This document shows positions 25,619 through 33,141 of a DNA stretch of 64,000 nt, piece after piece. This DNA is from Dryocola sp051297175 (lineage in GTDB: Bacteria > Pseudomonadota > Gammaproteobacteria > Enterobacterales > Enterobacteriaceae), in contig NZ_JBINNY010000001.1 in NCBI RefSeq assembly GCF_051297175.1, forward strand, positions 2,852,001-2,916,000. Reading direction: 5' to 3'. The notes beneath the pieces were generated by a model. That model did no database searches and had not been told where the DNA came from. It saw nothing but the letters and a program-made list of their open reading frames with translations. The stretch's first letter is position 1. Each line of letters starts with the position of its first letter. Position numbers and translations under genes: made by a program.

Positions 25619-26746
25619 TTAACCCGTTGATTCGTCACCTGCCTCAGCCGTCCATTCATCGATCTTAACTTCCAGCTCCAGCGAGGTGGTAAAGCCGCCG
25701 CTGCCGATATCATGTACACAACGGGTAATCGTCCAGTTGCCATTATCAATCGTTGACTTAAAGCCCGATACGCTTGCCGGTTGTTCCGGGTACAAATCCG
25801 CCCGGCCCCGTGCCAGCGTGATGGAGAATGACGCCGCGCCACGCTGTAACTGGCTCCACTTCGCCGCCGCTGCCCGCTTCGCTGCCTTCTCCGTTTTAAA
25901 CGTCTTACGGATCACGAATACGTTGCCTTCCGCGCCTGCCATGTAATCCCCTTCCTTGCTGCTTGAGGCGGGTTCTTTTGGCTTCTTCGGCTGGGTTGTC
26001 CTGCGACGTCTGCGGGTGTTTGTCTGTACCGTGGTGGCGGGCTTCTTCCCAAAATTCAGATCCAGCCAGTAGGCTGTAACGCCTGTATAAGCGTCACGAT
26101 CGGCAATGCTAAAGCTGTGCTTGTCACCACTGGCCCGCACAATGCCGATCGCCGGTAACGGTTTGCCACTCTGAGTCAACCCTTGTCCCGGCGTAATGAA
26201 CAGCAACATGCCGTTTTTGACGGTGGCAACCGCACCCAGCATATCCGCCATTCTGGTGAGAAAACTGATATCTGATTCACTGGTTTGGTCAGCGTGATCG
26301 ATCTCTATCTTCGCCAGTTCCTCGCTAACCCCGGCGCGCAGGTCGTACCGGCTGGCGATACTGGCAACCACATCGCCAACGGTAATATCGTGCCAGGAGT
26401 ATTCACGCTTCACGTTGAACGTGTCGCGAAAGTCTGCGCTGCGGGCACTGATAGTGAGCTGATCAGGCGGGCCACGGTGCGCGACCTCATCAACGGTATA
26501 CAGCCCTTTAAATACCAGCGGGTCATTATCCCAGCCCAGCGAAACGGAAATCTTTGTGCCACGCGATGGCATAACGATCTGCCCGTCTGAATCATCCAGC
26601 GTGAGATCAAGCGTATCAGCTTCAAATCCCCGGTTGTCCGTCAGCGACAACGAGATCAAGCGGTCATCCAGCGAGGTGAGCTGCTTGCCCTCAATCTGAA
26701 TACTGAACGCCGGGCGTGGTGAATATCGCGCATCATCATCCAACAT
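25619..26746 (-). CDS. D: Tail protein D (late control protein, spike hub)
   Basis: 375 residues from ATG 26746 (MLDDDARYSPRPAFSI); the frame extends upstream to 26917 through the control region and that start is rejected. Family features are LISLSLTDNRGFEADTLDL and the central SWHDITVGDVVASIA. P2 gpD is the baseplate hub resembling T4 gp27/VgrG, joined to spike gpV. A Pro/Lys/Arg-rich linker (RRRRRTTQPKKPKEP) is inserted near residue 260. In P2, D is last in the FI operon; here FI-U are on the other strand and D starts divergently beside FI. Confidence 0.93.
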   Translation of the reverse strand: MLDDDARYSPRPAFSIQIEGKQLTSLDDRLISLSLTDNRGFEADTLDLTLDDSDGQIVMPSRGTKISVSLGWDNDPLVFKGLYTVDEVAHRGPPDQLTISARSADFRDTFNVKREYSWHDITVGDVVASIASRYDLRAGVSEELAKIEIDHADQTSESDISFLTRMADMLGAVATVKNGMLLFITPGQGLTQSGKPLPAIGIVRASGDKHSFSIADRDAYTGVTAYWLDLNFGKKPATTVQTNTRRRRRTTQPKKPKEPASSSKEGDYMAGAEGNVFVIRKTFKTEKAAKRAAAAKWSQLQRGAASFSITLARGRADLYPEQPASVSGFKSTIDNGNWTITRCVHDIGSGGFTTSLELEVKIDEWTAEAGDESTG

Positions 26747-26814
26747 CTTATTGGTTCCCTCATTGGTGAGGGTACCATCGTCGCCACGCGCGCGCGTACA
26801 GACAACGCGGGGCT

Positions 26815-26836
26815 GTTGTTGCGGTCTGCTGACAAC
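26815..26836. promoter_or_regulatory. Ogr operator between D and FI (late promoters PF and PD)
   Basis: GTTGT-N12-ACAAC, a perfect 5-bp dyad fitting the P2 late activator consensus TGT-N12-ACA. The centre at 26825.5 is about 57 bp before a plus-strand start predicted from the TGATAA box at 26871, and about 80 bp from the D ATG in the other direction. The symmetric site could drive both FI-U rightward and D-ogr leftward. Confidence 0.8.
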
Positions 26837-26907
26837 GCCCACCTCTCGCACCGGCTGGCAATTGTCGCAATGATAAGTGGCAATCATTGAGCCTTGGGAG
26901 GCACTAC

Positions 26908-28104
26908 ATGGCCGCAAATTACCATCACGGTGTAACCGTCACGGAAACCACCGATCTGAGCACGATGATCACCGATATTGATTCGGCGGTTATCGGCGTC
27001 GTTTGTATCGCGGACGATGCAGATGAAGACGCTTTCCCGCTGGATACCCCTGTACTTATTACCCGCGTGGCTAACATGCTGGGCAAAGCAGGCAAAACCG
27101 GCACCCTGTTCACCGCCCTGAAAGCTATTTCAGACCAGGCCAGCCCACAAACCATTGTGATCCGCGTGGCTGATGCGTCAAAAATTCCACCACCGGAAAC
27201 CGGCACCGCCCCGACTCAGGATCAACTGGTCATTGGCGGCACTGACCCGGAAACGGGGCTTTTTACCGGCATGTATGCGCTACTTTCGGCGGAGATGCGC
27301 GTTGGCGTCCGTCCGCGTGTGCTTGCCGTTCCCGGCCTTGATACCCAGCCAGTGGCGGCGCAGCTCGGCGTTATGGCTGAGAAGCTGCGCGCCTTTGCTT
27401 ATGTGTCCGCAAACGGCTGCAACACCATTGCAGAGGCGAAGGAATACCGGGAGCAGTTTGCCCAGCGTGAAATGATGGTGATCTGGCCTAACTTCATTTG
27501 CTACGACACCAACGCGGGAGCAAACGCCACCGTGCCGGTGGGTGCTCATGCGGTAGGGATGCGCGCCAAAATCGACGCAACGCAGGGCTGGCACAAAACT
27601 ATTTCCAACGTGCCGGTGAATAACGTGCTGGGGATGGATCGCGATATCTATTTCACCCTACAGGGCACCGACACCGACGCGGACGAGCTGAACGCAGCAG
27701 GTGTTACCACCCTGATCAAGCAGGACGGCTATCGCATCTGGGGATCGCGCACCTGCGACGAAGAAACCTACATTTTTGAGAGCTACACCCGTACCGCTCA
27801 GATTGTGGCGGATACCGTGGCAGAAGCGCACTTCTCCTATGTTGATAAGCCGCTCACCCCATCACTGGTGAAAGATATCGTTGACGGTATCAACCGCAAG
27901 CTGACGTCCTATGTGACGGCGGGCAAGCTGCTGGGTGCGCGCTGCTGGTATGACCCTGAACCGAATACCAGCGAAACGCTGCGCAACGGGCAGCTCACCA
28001 TCAAATACAACTACACGCCTGTTCCGCCGCTGGAAAATCTCAGCCTGGTGCAGGAGTTCACTGATGAATACTTCGCTACGTTTTCCAGCGCAGTGAATAA
28101 CTAA
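26908..28104 (+). CDS. FI: Contractile tail sheath protein FI
   Basis: 398 residues from ATG 26908, preceded by GGGAGG; an in-frame ATG at 26887 is upstream of that site. It starts MAANYHHGVTVTETT, with family blocks DIDSAVIGVVCIADDAD, YRIWGSRTC and EAHFSYVDKP. It polymerises around the tube and contracts to drive DNA injection. First gene of a rightward block FI-FII-E-E'-T-U, opposite in direction to all flanking late genes. Confidence 0.95.
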   Translation: MAANYHHGVTVTETTDLSTMITDIDSAVIGVVCIADDADEDAFPLDTPVLITRVANMLGKAGKTGTLFTALKAISDQASPQTIVIRVADASKIPPPETGTAPTQDQLVIGGTDPETGLFTGMYALLSAEMRVGVRPRVLAVPGLDTQPVAAQLGVMAEKLRAFAYVSANGCNTIAEAKEYREQFAQREMMVIWPNFICYDTNAGANATVPVGAHAVGMRAKIDATQGWHKTISNVPVNNVLGMDRDIYFTLQGTDTDADELNAAGVTTLIKQDGYRIWGSRTCDEETYIFESYTRTAQIVADTVAEAHFSYVDKPLTPSLVKDIVDGINRKLTSYVTAGKLLGARCWYDPEPNTSETLRNGQLTIKYNYTPVPPLENLSLVQEFTDEYFATFSSAVNN

Positions 28105-28116
28105 CCGGGGGCGCGT

Positions 28117-28632
28117 ATGGCTCTGCCTAAAAAACTCAAATACTTCAACATGTTCTTTGACGGGGATAACTACTTTGGCATGGTGCCGGAAATCACCCCT
28201 GCGAAGTTAACCCGCAAGACAGAGGATTATCAGGCCGGTGGTATGCCTGGTTCTGTCGCGGTCGATCTCGGCTTTGATGCCGGGGCGCTGGATATGGATA
28301 TAACCCTGGGCGGCATGGATGCGGGGCTGCTGAAAAAATGGGGCATCGCCACCGCCGATGGTATGCAAACGCGATATGCGGGGTCGTACCAGGATGATTC
28401 AACCGGCGAAGCGGTACCCGTCGAAATCCAGACGCGCGGGCGCTTCACGGAGATGGATCCTGGCACGTCCAAAACCGGGGATGATACTTCCCACAAGTAC
28501 ACCCTGAAAAATACCTATTACAAGCTGACCATCAACGGCGAAGAAATCATTGAAGTTGATGTGCTCAATATGATCTACAAAGTTGGCGGCGTTGACATGA
28601 TGGAAAAACACCGTGCCAACATTGGCTTATAA
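28117..28632 (+). CDS. FII: Major tail tube protein FII
   Basis: 171 residues, starting MALPKKLKYFNMFFDGDN, with GGGGG upstream; blocks PEITPAKLTRKTEDYQAGGM and EVDVLNMIYKVGGVD are typical of P2 gpFII. It forms the inner tube around the tape measure. It lies 12 bp after FI, consistent with high co-expression. Confidence 0.95.
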   Translation: MALPKKLKYFNMFFDGDNYFGMVPEITPAKLTRKTEDYQAGGMPGSVAVDLGFDAGALDMDITLGGMDAGLLKKWGIATADGMQTRYAGSYQDDSTGEAVPVEIQTRGRFTEMDPGTSKTGDDTSHKYTLKNTYYKLTINGEEIIEVDVLNMIYKVGGVDMMEKHRANIGL

Positions 28633-28646
28633 GGAATTAACGCACC

Positions 28647-28985
28647 ATGACCAAAGTAACCGGTAAAGAACTTGTAACGCTCAATGCGCCTATCGTTCGC
28701 GGCAAGACGGCAATCAGCGAAATCACGATCACGCCAGTCTTAAAACAGGCCGGATCGCTGCGTGGCTTAAAAGTCTATGACGTTCTGACGTCGAATTATG
28801 ATGCGCTGGTTGTTCTGCTGCCGCGCGTTACCGCCCCGGCGCTGACCGCTGACGAAATCGCCCGCATGGATACGTGGGACTTCTGCCAGCTCGCCAACGC
28901 GGTGGTTGATTTTTTGCAGCCACCTTCGGATCAGAGCGGGACGGATACGGGCAGCGCGTCATCAGATGCCCCTGCGAACGCATAG
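28647..28985 (+). CDS. E: Tail assembly chaperone E
   Basis: 112 residues in the zero frame. Codons at 28911-28916 form the slip site T TTT TTG; a -1 slip continues without stop into E' and gives a fusion of about 154 residues. By analogy to P2 E/E+E' and lambda gpG/GT, both forms chaperone the tape measure protein. The block LTADEIARMDTWDFCQLANAV is the conserved part. Confidence 0.92.
   Translation: MTKVTGKELVTLNAPIVRGKTAISEITITPVLKQAGSLRGLKVYDVLTSNYDALVVLLPRVTAPALTADEIARMDTWDFCQLANAVVDFLQPPSDQSGTDTGSASSDAPANA
28910..28916 (+). promoter_or_regulatory. Programmed -1 ribosomal frameshift site in E
   Basis: TTTTTTG read as T TTT TTG in the E frame. After slipping -1 the new frame has no stop until TAA at 29108-29110, through the whole E' gene. 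The same heptamer is used in P2 gene E (family knowledge). Confidence 0.88.
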
Positions 28986-28993
28986 AAAACTTA

Positions 28994-29110
28994 ATGGCGG
29001 ATATCGCCGTCATTTTCCACTGGCGACCAGCGGAGATGGACGCCATGACGGTAGAGGAACTTCTGTTATGGCGTGATCAAGCCGCTGCGCGCAGTGGCGG
29101 AGATCAATAA
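28994..29110 (+). CDS. E': E' extension (GpE family), expressed by -1 frameshift from E
   Basis: Open region of 38 codons from ATG 28994, ending PAEMDAMTVEELLLWRDQAA..., the GpE-family signature WRPxEMxAMxxxEL. It is one base back from the E frame and is reached from the slip site at 28910, so it is likely the C-terminal part of the E+E' fusion rather than an independent protein. The stop abuts the T start (TAAATG). Confidence 0.88.
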   Translation: MADIAVIFHWRPAEMDAMTVEELLLWRDQAAARSGGDQ

Positions 29111-32041
29111 ATGGCAGACCGCAAATTAAATATTCAGGTGGCTTTCAGCGCCCTGAATAATATGTCTCAACCTGTCAACGCGGCGCGCCAGAGTGCCGCC
29201 GCGCTGGCCTCTCAAATCAAGCAGACGCATAGCAGCATCAAAGGGCTTGAGCGTCAGGCTACCAGCTTTGACCGGCTGACCAACGCCAACAAAAAAACCA
29301 CCGATCAACTGGCTCAGGCAAAGACGCAGGCGCGCGAAATGGCGGCGGCTTTCGGCCCGCTAAAACAACGCAGTGCTGAACAAGTTACCGCCCTCAACCA
29401 GCAGCGGGCAGCGATCCGCAACCTCACAGCCCAGCAGAAAACGGAACAGGCCCAGCTCAACCAGTTGCGCGCCAGCTTCTACAGCGAAGGGATTGCGATC
29501 GGCAGTACCAGCCGGGCAACGGAACAAATCAGCCAGCGCACCGCGCAGTACAATCGCCAGCTTACTGAACAGCAGCGGCGGCTTGAGTCTGTCACTCAGG
29601 CGCAGGCCCGCTATGCCCGCGCCAAAGAAACCGGCGAGAAGCTGCAAAACGCTGGAATGAAGACCGCAGCGACCGGCGCGGCGGTACTTGCCCCCGTAGC
29701 AGCCGCCATCAAGAGTTACAGCAGCCTGGAAGACGCCATGAAGGGCGTATCCAAACAGGTGAATGGCTTGCGCGATGATGACGGCAACCGCACGGCTCAG
29801 TTTGCTGAGATGCAGAACGCCATCAAAGACGCCGCCGAAAACCTGCCCATGCCCAACGGAGCTGTTGATTATGCCGCGCTGGTAGAGGGCGGCGCGCGTA
29901 TGGGTGTGGCAAACAGTGATGATCCATGGCAGAAGCAGAAAAAGGATTTGCTCGATTTTGCCAACACCGCCGCGATGGCCTCAAAGGCATTTGAATTACC
30001 AGCCGATCAGCTGTCGGAAAGTCTGGGCAAAATCGCAGGTCTGTACAAGATTCCTATTCAGGATATTGGCAAGCTGGGCGACGTCATCAACTACCTGGAC
30101 GATAACGCCAAATCAAAAGGCTCTGACATTATCGACGTGTTGCAGCGCGTGGGTGGTGCTGCCGATCAGCTTGGCTATCAGAATGCGGCGGCGCTTGGCT
30201 CCACGTTCCTGAGCCTTGGCGAGCAGTCCGAAACAGCGGGCACCGCTGTTAAAGCGATGGTGCGCGAGCTGGGCAACGCCATGGTGCAGCCGGATCGCTT
30301 TATGGTGGGCCTGGACGCGCTGGGGCTTAGCGCTGAGAAAGTGCAGAAGAATATGGCAAAAGATGCCATGGGCACCATTATGGCGGTGATGGAAGCCACC
30401 AAAAAGCTGGAGCCGGATAAGCAAATGAACGTGCTTACTCAGCTATTTGGCGATGAGTATGCAATGGCAGTTTCCAAAGTCGCCAACAACCTGCCAGAAC
30501 TGCGCAGACAGCTAGAATTAACCCACGGCACCGCGTCGAAAGGCTCCATGAAGCGGGAATCCGATATTGATAAAGATTCACTCTCGTCACAATGGCAGAT
30601 AACCAAATCGGAGTTTGGCAACAATTTCAGCGCGCTGGGCGAAACCATGCGCGGGCCAATGATGGCGATAATGAAATCAGTTGGTGGCGTCCTGCAATCA
30701 ATCCGGGGCTGGATTGAAGCCAATCCGGCATTGGTTGCCGCCATTATGAAGACCGTCGCCGCGCTGGGCGCCATTCTGGCTGTGGTTGGTTCGCTTATGC
30801 TGGCGCTGGGCGCATTGCTCGGCCCGATGGCTCTTGTACGCCTGAGCTTCACCACGCTGGCAGGTGAAGGAGGGATCGCTAAGCTGCTGACCGGCGTCAC
30901 CCGACTGGGCGGCGCGTTTCAGTGGCTTGCAGGTTCGCCCATGCAGGCGCTGCTTACTGCCGGTCGCGCGGTCTTTGGCCCCCTGATCACGCTGCTGGCG
31001 GGTATCTCTGCCCCGGTCTGGGGGCTGATTGCCCTGTTTGCCGCTGTCGCTATCGCGATCATTCAGTTCTGGCAACCTATCAAAGCATTTTTCAGTGGCT
31101 TTTTTACCGGCCTGATGCAGGGGCTACAGCCGATATTCTCAATCGTTTCCGCCGTGTTCTCGCCGCTGGTACCCATGTTTGACGCCATAGGTTCAGCGCT
31201 CAGTACGGTATGGGGCTGGTTCACAAAACTGTTTGAGCCGATTCAGTTCTCCACTGAGGCCCTGAAATCCTGTACCAGTGCCGGGGAATCCTTCGGCAAG
31301 ATTGTGGGCGATGCCATCTCACTGGTGCTATGGCCTGTTGAACAGCTCTGGAAAGGTCTGGATCTGGTACTGGAAAAACTCGGTCTTATTCCTGACCAGG
31401 CTGAGCGCGCCAAAAAAGCCGTTGAGCAGGTGAATACGCAGAAGAAACTTACCGGTCTGGCGGATACGCTCGCCGGGGATTTGAAAGCCGTCACTACCCA
31501 GGCAAAAAAAGAAGAAGAGAAAAAAGAACAAAAGCGTAAAACGGAACAGAGCCAGCAACAGCAGGCGCTTGCCAATAACCTGAAAGGCCCGGCGAACCTC
31601 GCGCCAAAGATCAGCGGTAGCCTGGATAAAATCGCCAGCAACACGGCAGAGAAGGAAGACGGCCCCGGTGAAATCGTCTTCAAAAATAAACAGCCGTACA
31701 TTCCTATCCACGGCGGATACGCCGAACCGGTGCGGCAGATTCAGCGGCAGGTGCCATCACTCACCGCATGGATGCAGCAGCAGGCTGGCACGCTCATTTC
31801 TTCGGTGCTTCCGTACAGCGTTCAGCAGCCTGCCGCCCGTTCGCCAGTGTCGGCGGTTCCAACTGCGGCTTCCGTTGCGGCGCTGATGCCTGGCGGCGAC
31901 GTGTTTAACTTTGAAATCAACATCAAGGACGCGGGCCAGATGGATGAGCAAAAACTTGTTCAACGCATCCGCGAAGAGTTCACCGTTGCCCAGCAGCAGG
32001 CCGCACGGCGCAAACGCTCGCAACTGACCGACCACGAATAA
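29111..32041 (+). CDS. T: Tail tape measure protein T
   Basis: 976 residues. An N-terminal coiled-coil rich in Gln/Ala (about 1-190) precedes a TP901-type core with SSLEDAMKGVSKQVNG and LSESLGKIAGLYKIP. A central hydrophobic stretch (about 540-680) contains several membrane-compatible helices, and the C-terminal part is Lys/Glu-rich (KKEEEKKEQKRK). It sets tail length and probably enters the membrane at injection. It starts immediately after E'. Confidence 0.95.
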   Translation: MADRKLNIQVAFSALNNMSQPVNAARQSAAALASQIKQTHSSIKGLERQATSFDRLTNANKKTTDQLAQAKTQAREMAAAFGPLKQRSAEQVTALNQQRAAIRNLTAQQKTEQAQLNQLRASFYSEGIAIGSTSRATEQISQRTAQYNRQLTEQQRRLESVTQAQARYARAKETGEKLQNAGMKTAATGAAVLAPVAAAIKSYSSLEDAMKGVSKQVNGLRDDDGNRTAQFAEMQNAIKDAAENLPMPNGAVDYAALVEGGARMGVANSDDPWQKQKKDLLDFANTAAMASKAFELPADQLSESLGKIAGLYKIPIQDIGKLGDVINYLDDNAKSKGSDIIDVLQRVGGAADQLGYQNAAALGSTFLSLGEQSETAGTAVKAMVRELGNAMVQPDRFMVGLDALGLSAEKVQKNMAKDAMGTIMAVMEATKKLEPDKQMNVLTQLFGDEYAMAVSKVANNLPELRRQLELTHGTASKGSMKRESDIDKDSLSSQWQITKSEFGNNFSALGETMRGPMMAIMKSVGGVLQSIRGWIEANPALVAAIMKTVAALGAILAVVGSLMLALGALLGPMALVRLSFTTLAGEGGIAKLLTGVTRLGGAFQWLAGSPMQALLTAGRAVFGPLITLLAGISAPVWGLIALFAAVAIAIIQFWQPIKAFFSGFFTGLMQGLQPIFSIVSAVFSPLVPMFDAIGSALSTVWGWFTKLFEPIQFSTEALKSCTSAGESFGKIVGDAISLVLWPVEQLWKGLDLVLEKLGLIPDQAERAKKAVEQVNTQKKLTGLADTLAGDLKAVTTQAKKEEEKKEQKRKTEQSQQQQALANNLKGPANLAPKISGSLDKIASNTAEKEDGPGEIVFKNKQPYIPIHGGYAEPVRQIQRQVPSLTAWMQQQAGTLISSVLPYSVQQPAARSPVSAVPTAASVAALMPGGDVFNFEINIKDAGQMDEQKLVQRIREEFTVAQQQAARRKRSQLTDHE

Positions 32042-32052
32042 AGGGCAAAGTC

Positions 32053-32502
32053 ATGATGATGATATTGGGCATGTTTCCGTTTGCGCTGCAAACGACGCCC
32101 TACCAGACGTCGAACCAGTCGAATACCTGGCGACACGTCAAAAACGATCGCGTGGGGAAATCTCCGCGCTATCAGTACATAGGCCCGGATGAAGAACCGA
32201 TCACGCTATCCGGTACGCTGTACCCGGAAATCAGCGGCGGCGATGTGTCGCTCACTACGCTGGAGACAATGGCATACACCGGCAGAGCCTGGCCCCTGAT
32301 TGAGGGCACCGGCAAGATTTACGGAATGTACGTAATCGAAGGGTTAACCCAGAATCGCACTGAGTTCTTTCAGGACGGTAAAGCGCGGAAGATTGATTTT
32401 ACCCTCAGCCTGAAAAAGGTCAGCGAGGATATCAGGGAGAAGCTGGCGGAAATTACCAATGATGACGTGCTGTCTATGGTGAAAGCGGGGGTGAATTTAT
32501 AA
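32053..32502 (+). CDS. U: Tail protein U
   Basis: 149 residues with P2 gpU features: LGMFPFALQTTPYQT at the N-terminus, ITLSGTLYPEISGG, AWPLIEGTGKIYGMYVI and KIDFTLSLKKV. It is a baseplate/tube-initiation component related to LysM-like tail proteins. It ends the rightward block; the next gene G is convergent. Confidence 0.93.
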   Translation: MMMILGMFPFALQTTPYQTSNQSNTWRHVKNDRVGKSPRYQYIGPDEEPITLSGTLYPEISGGDVSLTTLETMAYTGRAWPLIEGTGKIYGMYVIEGLTQNRTEFFQDGKARKIDFTLSLKKVSEDIREKLAEITNDDVLSMVKAGVNL

Positions 32503-32553
32503 CTTTATTTTTTATGGCCAACACGTTCATTGTTGGCAGTGTGGTATAGAAAT

Positions 32554-32588
32554 CATCGGGCACCGTCACTTTTAACCGTGCTGTAGCA
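32554..32588 (-). repeat. Operon-end hairpin repeat, copy 1 (after G)
   Basis: A 35-bp segment matches 37369-37403 at about 30 positions (shared GCACCGTCAYTTTTAAC and GTGCTG), with weaker similarity for about 20 bp on the left. On the minus strand it lies just after the G stop, as copy 2 lies just after S. It folds as GCAC..GTGC stems, and a stronger hairpin ACCGTGC-TGTA-GCACGGT overlaps at 32575-32592. No U-tract, so a Rho-type or processing site is possible. Confidence 0.6.
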
Positions 32589-32618
32589 CGGTCATTTGTG
32601 GCAGTGCCTGTTATCGTT

Positions 32619-33140
32619 TTACGATGCTGGCTTTTCAGGCCATTTAATATTTCGTGCGTCTGAAATATCCAGTCGTTTGAGCATTACACGATATTTCCTC
32701 CACTCCAGCAGCTGCGCGGCTTCTTCTTCCGTTGCTATTCCTAAATCCACAGCATCCTGCAACGGCCCGATGGCGGCCGTAGCCCACTCCAGTAAGGCGT
32801 TTTTCTGCGCCCCGGCAAGCTCGCTTTCCGGCTGCGCGTACTCGACGATTTTCTCTTTCTGGTAGAGATAGGTTCTGGCCCCGATATCGTCGCGGTAATC
32901 TGCGGCCGGGATTTCATAGATGCTCACGCCCTCGGAAAGCGTCATAAAATTGGGGTCGCGCGCGCCGGTGGTGATAAACCCCTCCGGCGACACGGCAATA
33001 AACGCCGTTTCTCCAGTCCAGATCTTATCCCGCAGCGTGTACCAGTCCCGGCCCAAGTCATCCTCAAAATAACAAACCGGCAGGGGCACGCCGTCGACAT
33101 AAACCTGCCTGCTGATTTTCACATTTTTAAACTGAATCAT
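32619..33140 (-). CDS. G: Tail fibre assembly protein (G/Tfa)
   Basis: 173 residues. The C-terminal Tfa-type domain contains ALLEWATAAIGPLQDAVDLG and EEEAAQLLEWRKYRVML; the N-terminal half is fibre-specific (VYVDGVPLPVCYFEDD). It is a chaperone that trimerises or matures the H fibre tip. It starts 1 bp after H ends and is last of the V-W-J-I-H-G operon. Confidence 0.93.
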   Translation of the reverse strand: MIQFKNVKISRQVYVDGVPLPVCYFEDDLGRDWYTLRDKIWTGETAFIAVSPEGFITTGARDPNFMTLSEGVSIYEIPAADYRDDIGARTYLYQKEKIVEYAQPESELAGAQKNALLEWATAAIGPLQDAVDLGIATEEEAAQLLEWRKYRVMLKRLDISDARNIKWPEKPAS

Positions 33141-33141
33141 T

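Noticed and set aside
32521..32543. GCCAACA-N7-TGTTGGC after U as a strong terminator
   Set aside because: The stem is good but neither side has a U-tract in the right place; left unassigned.
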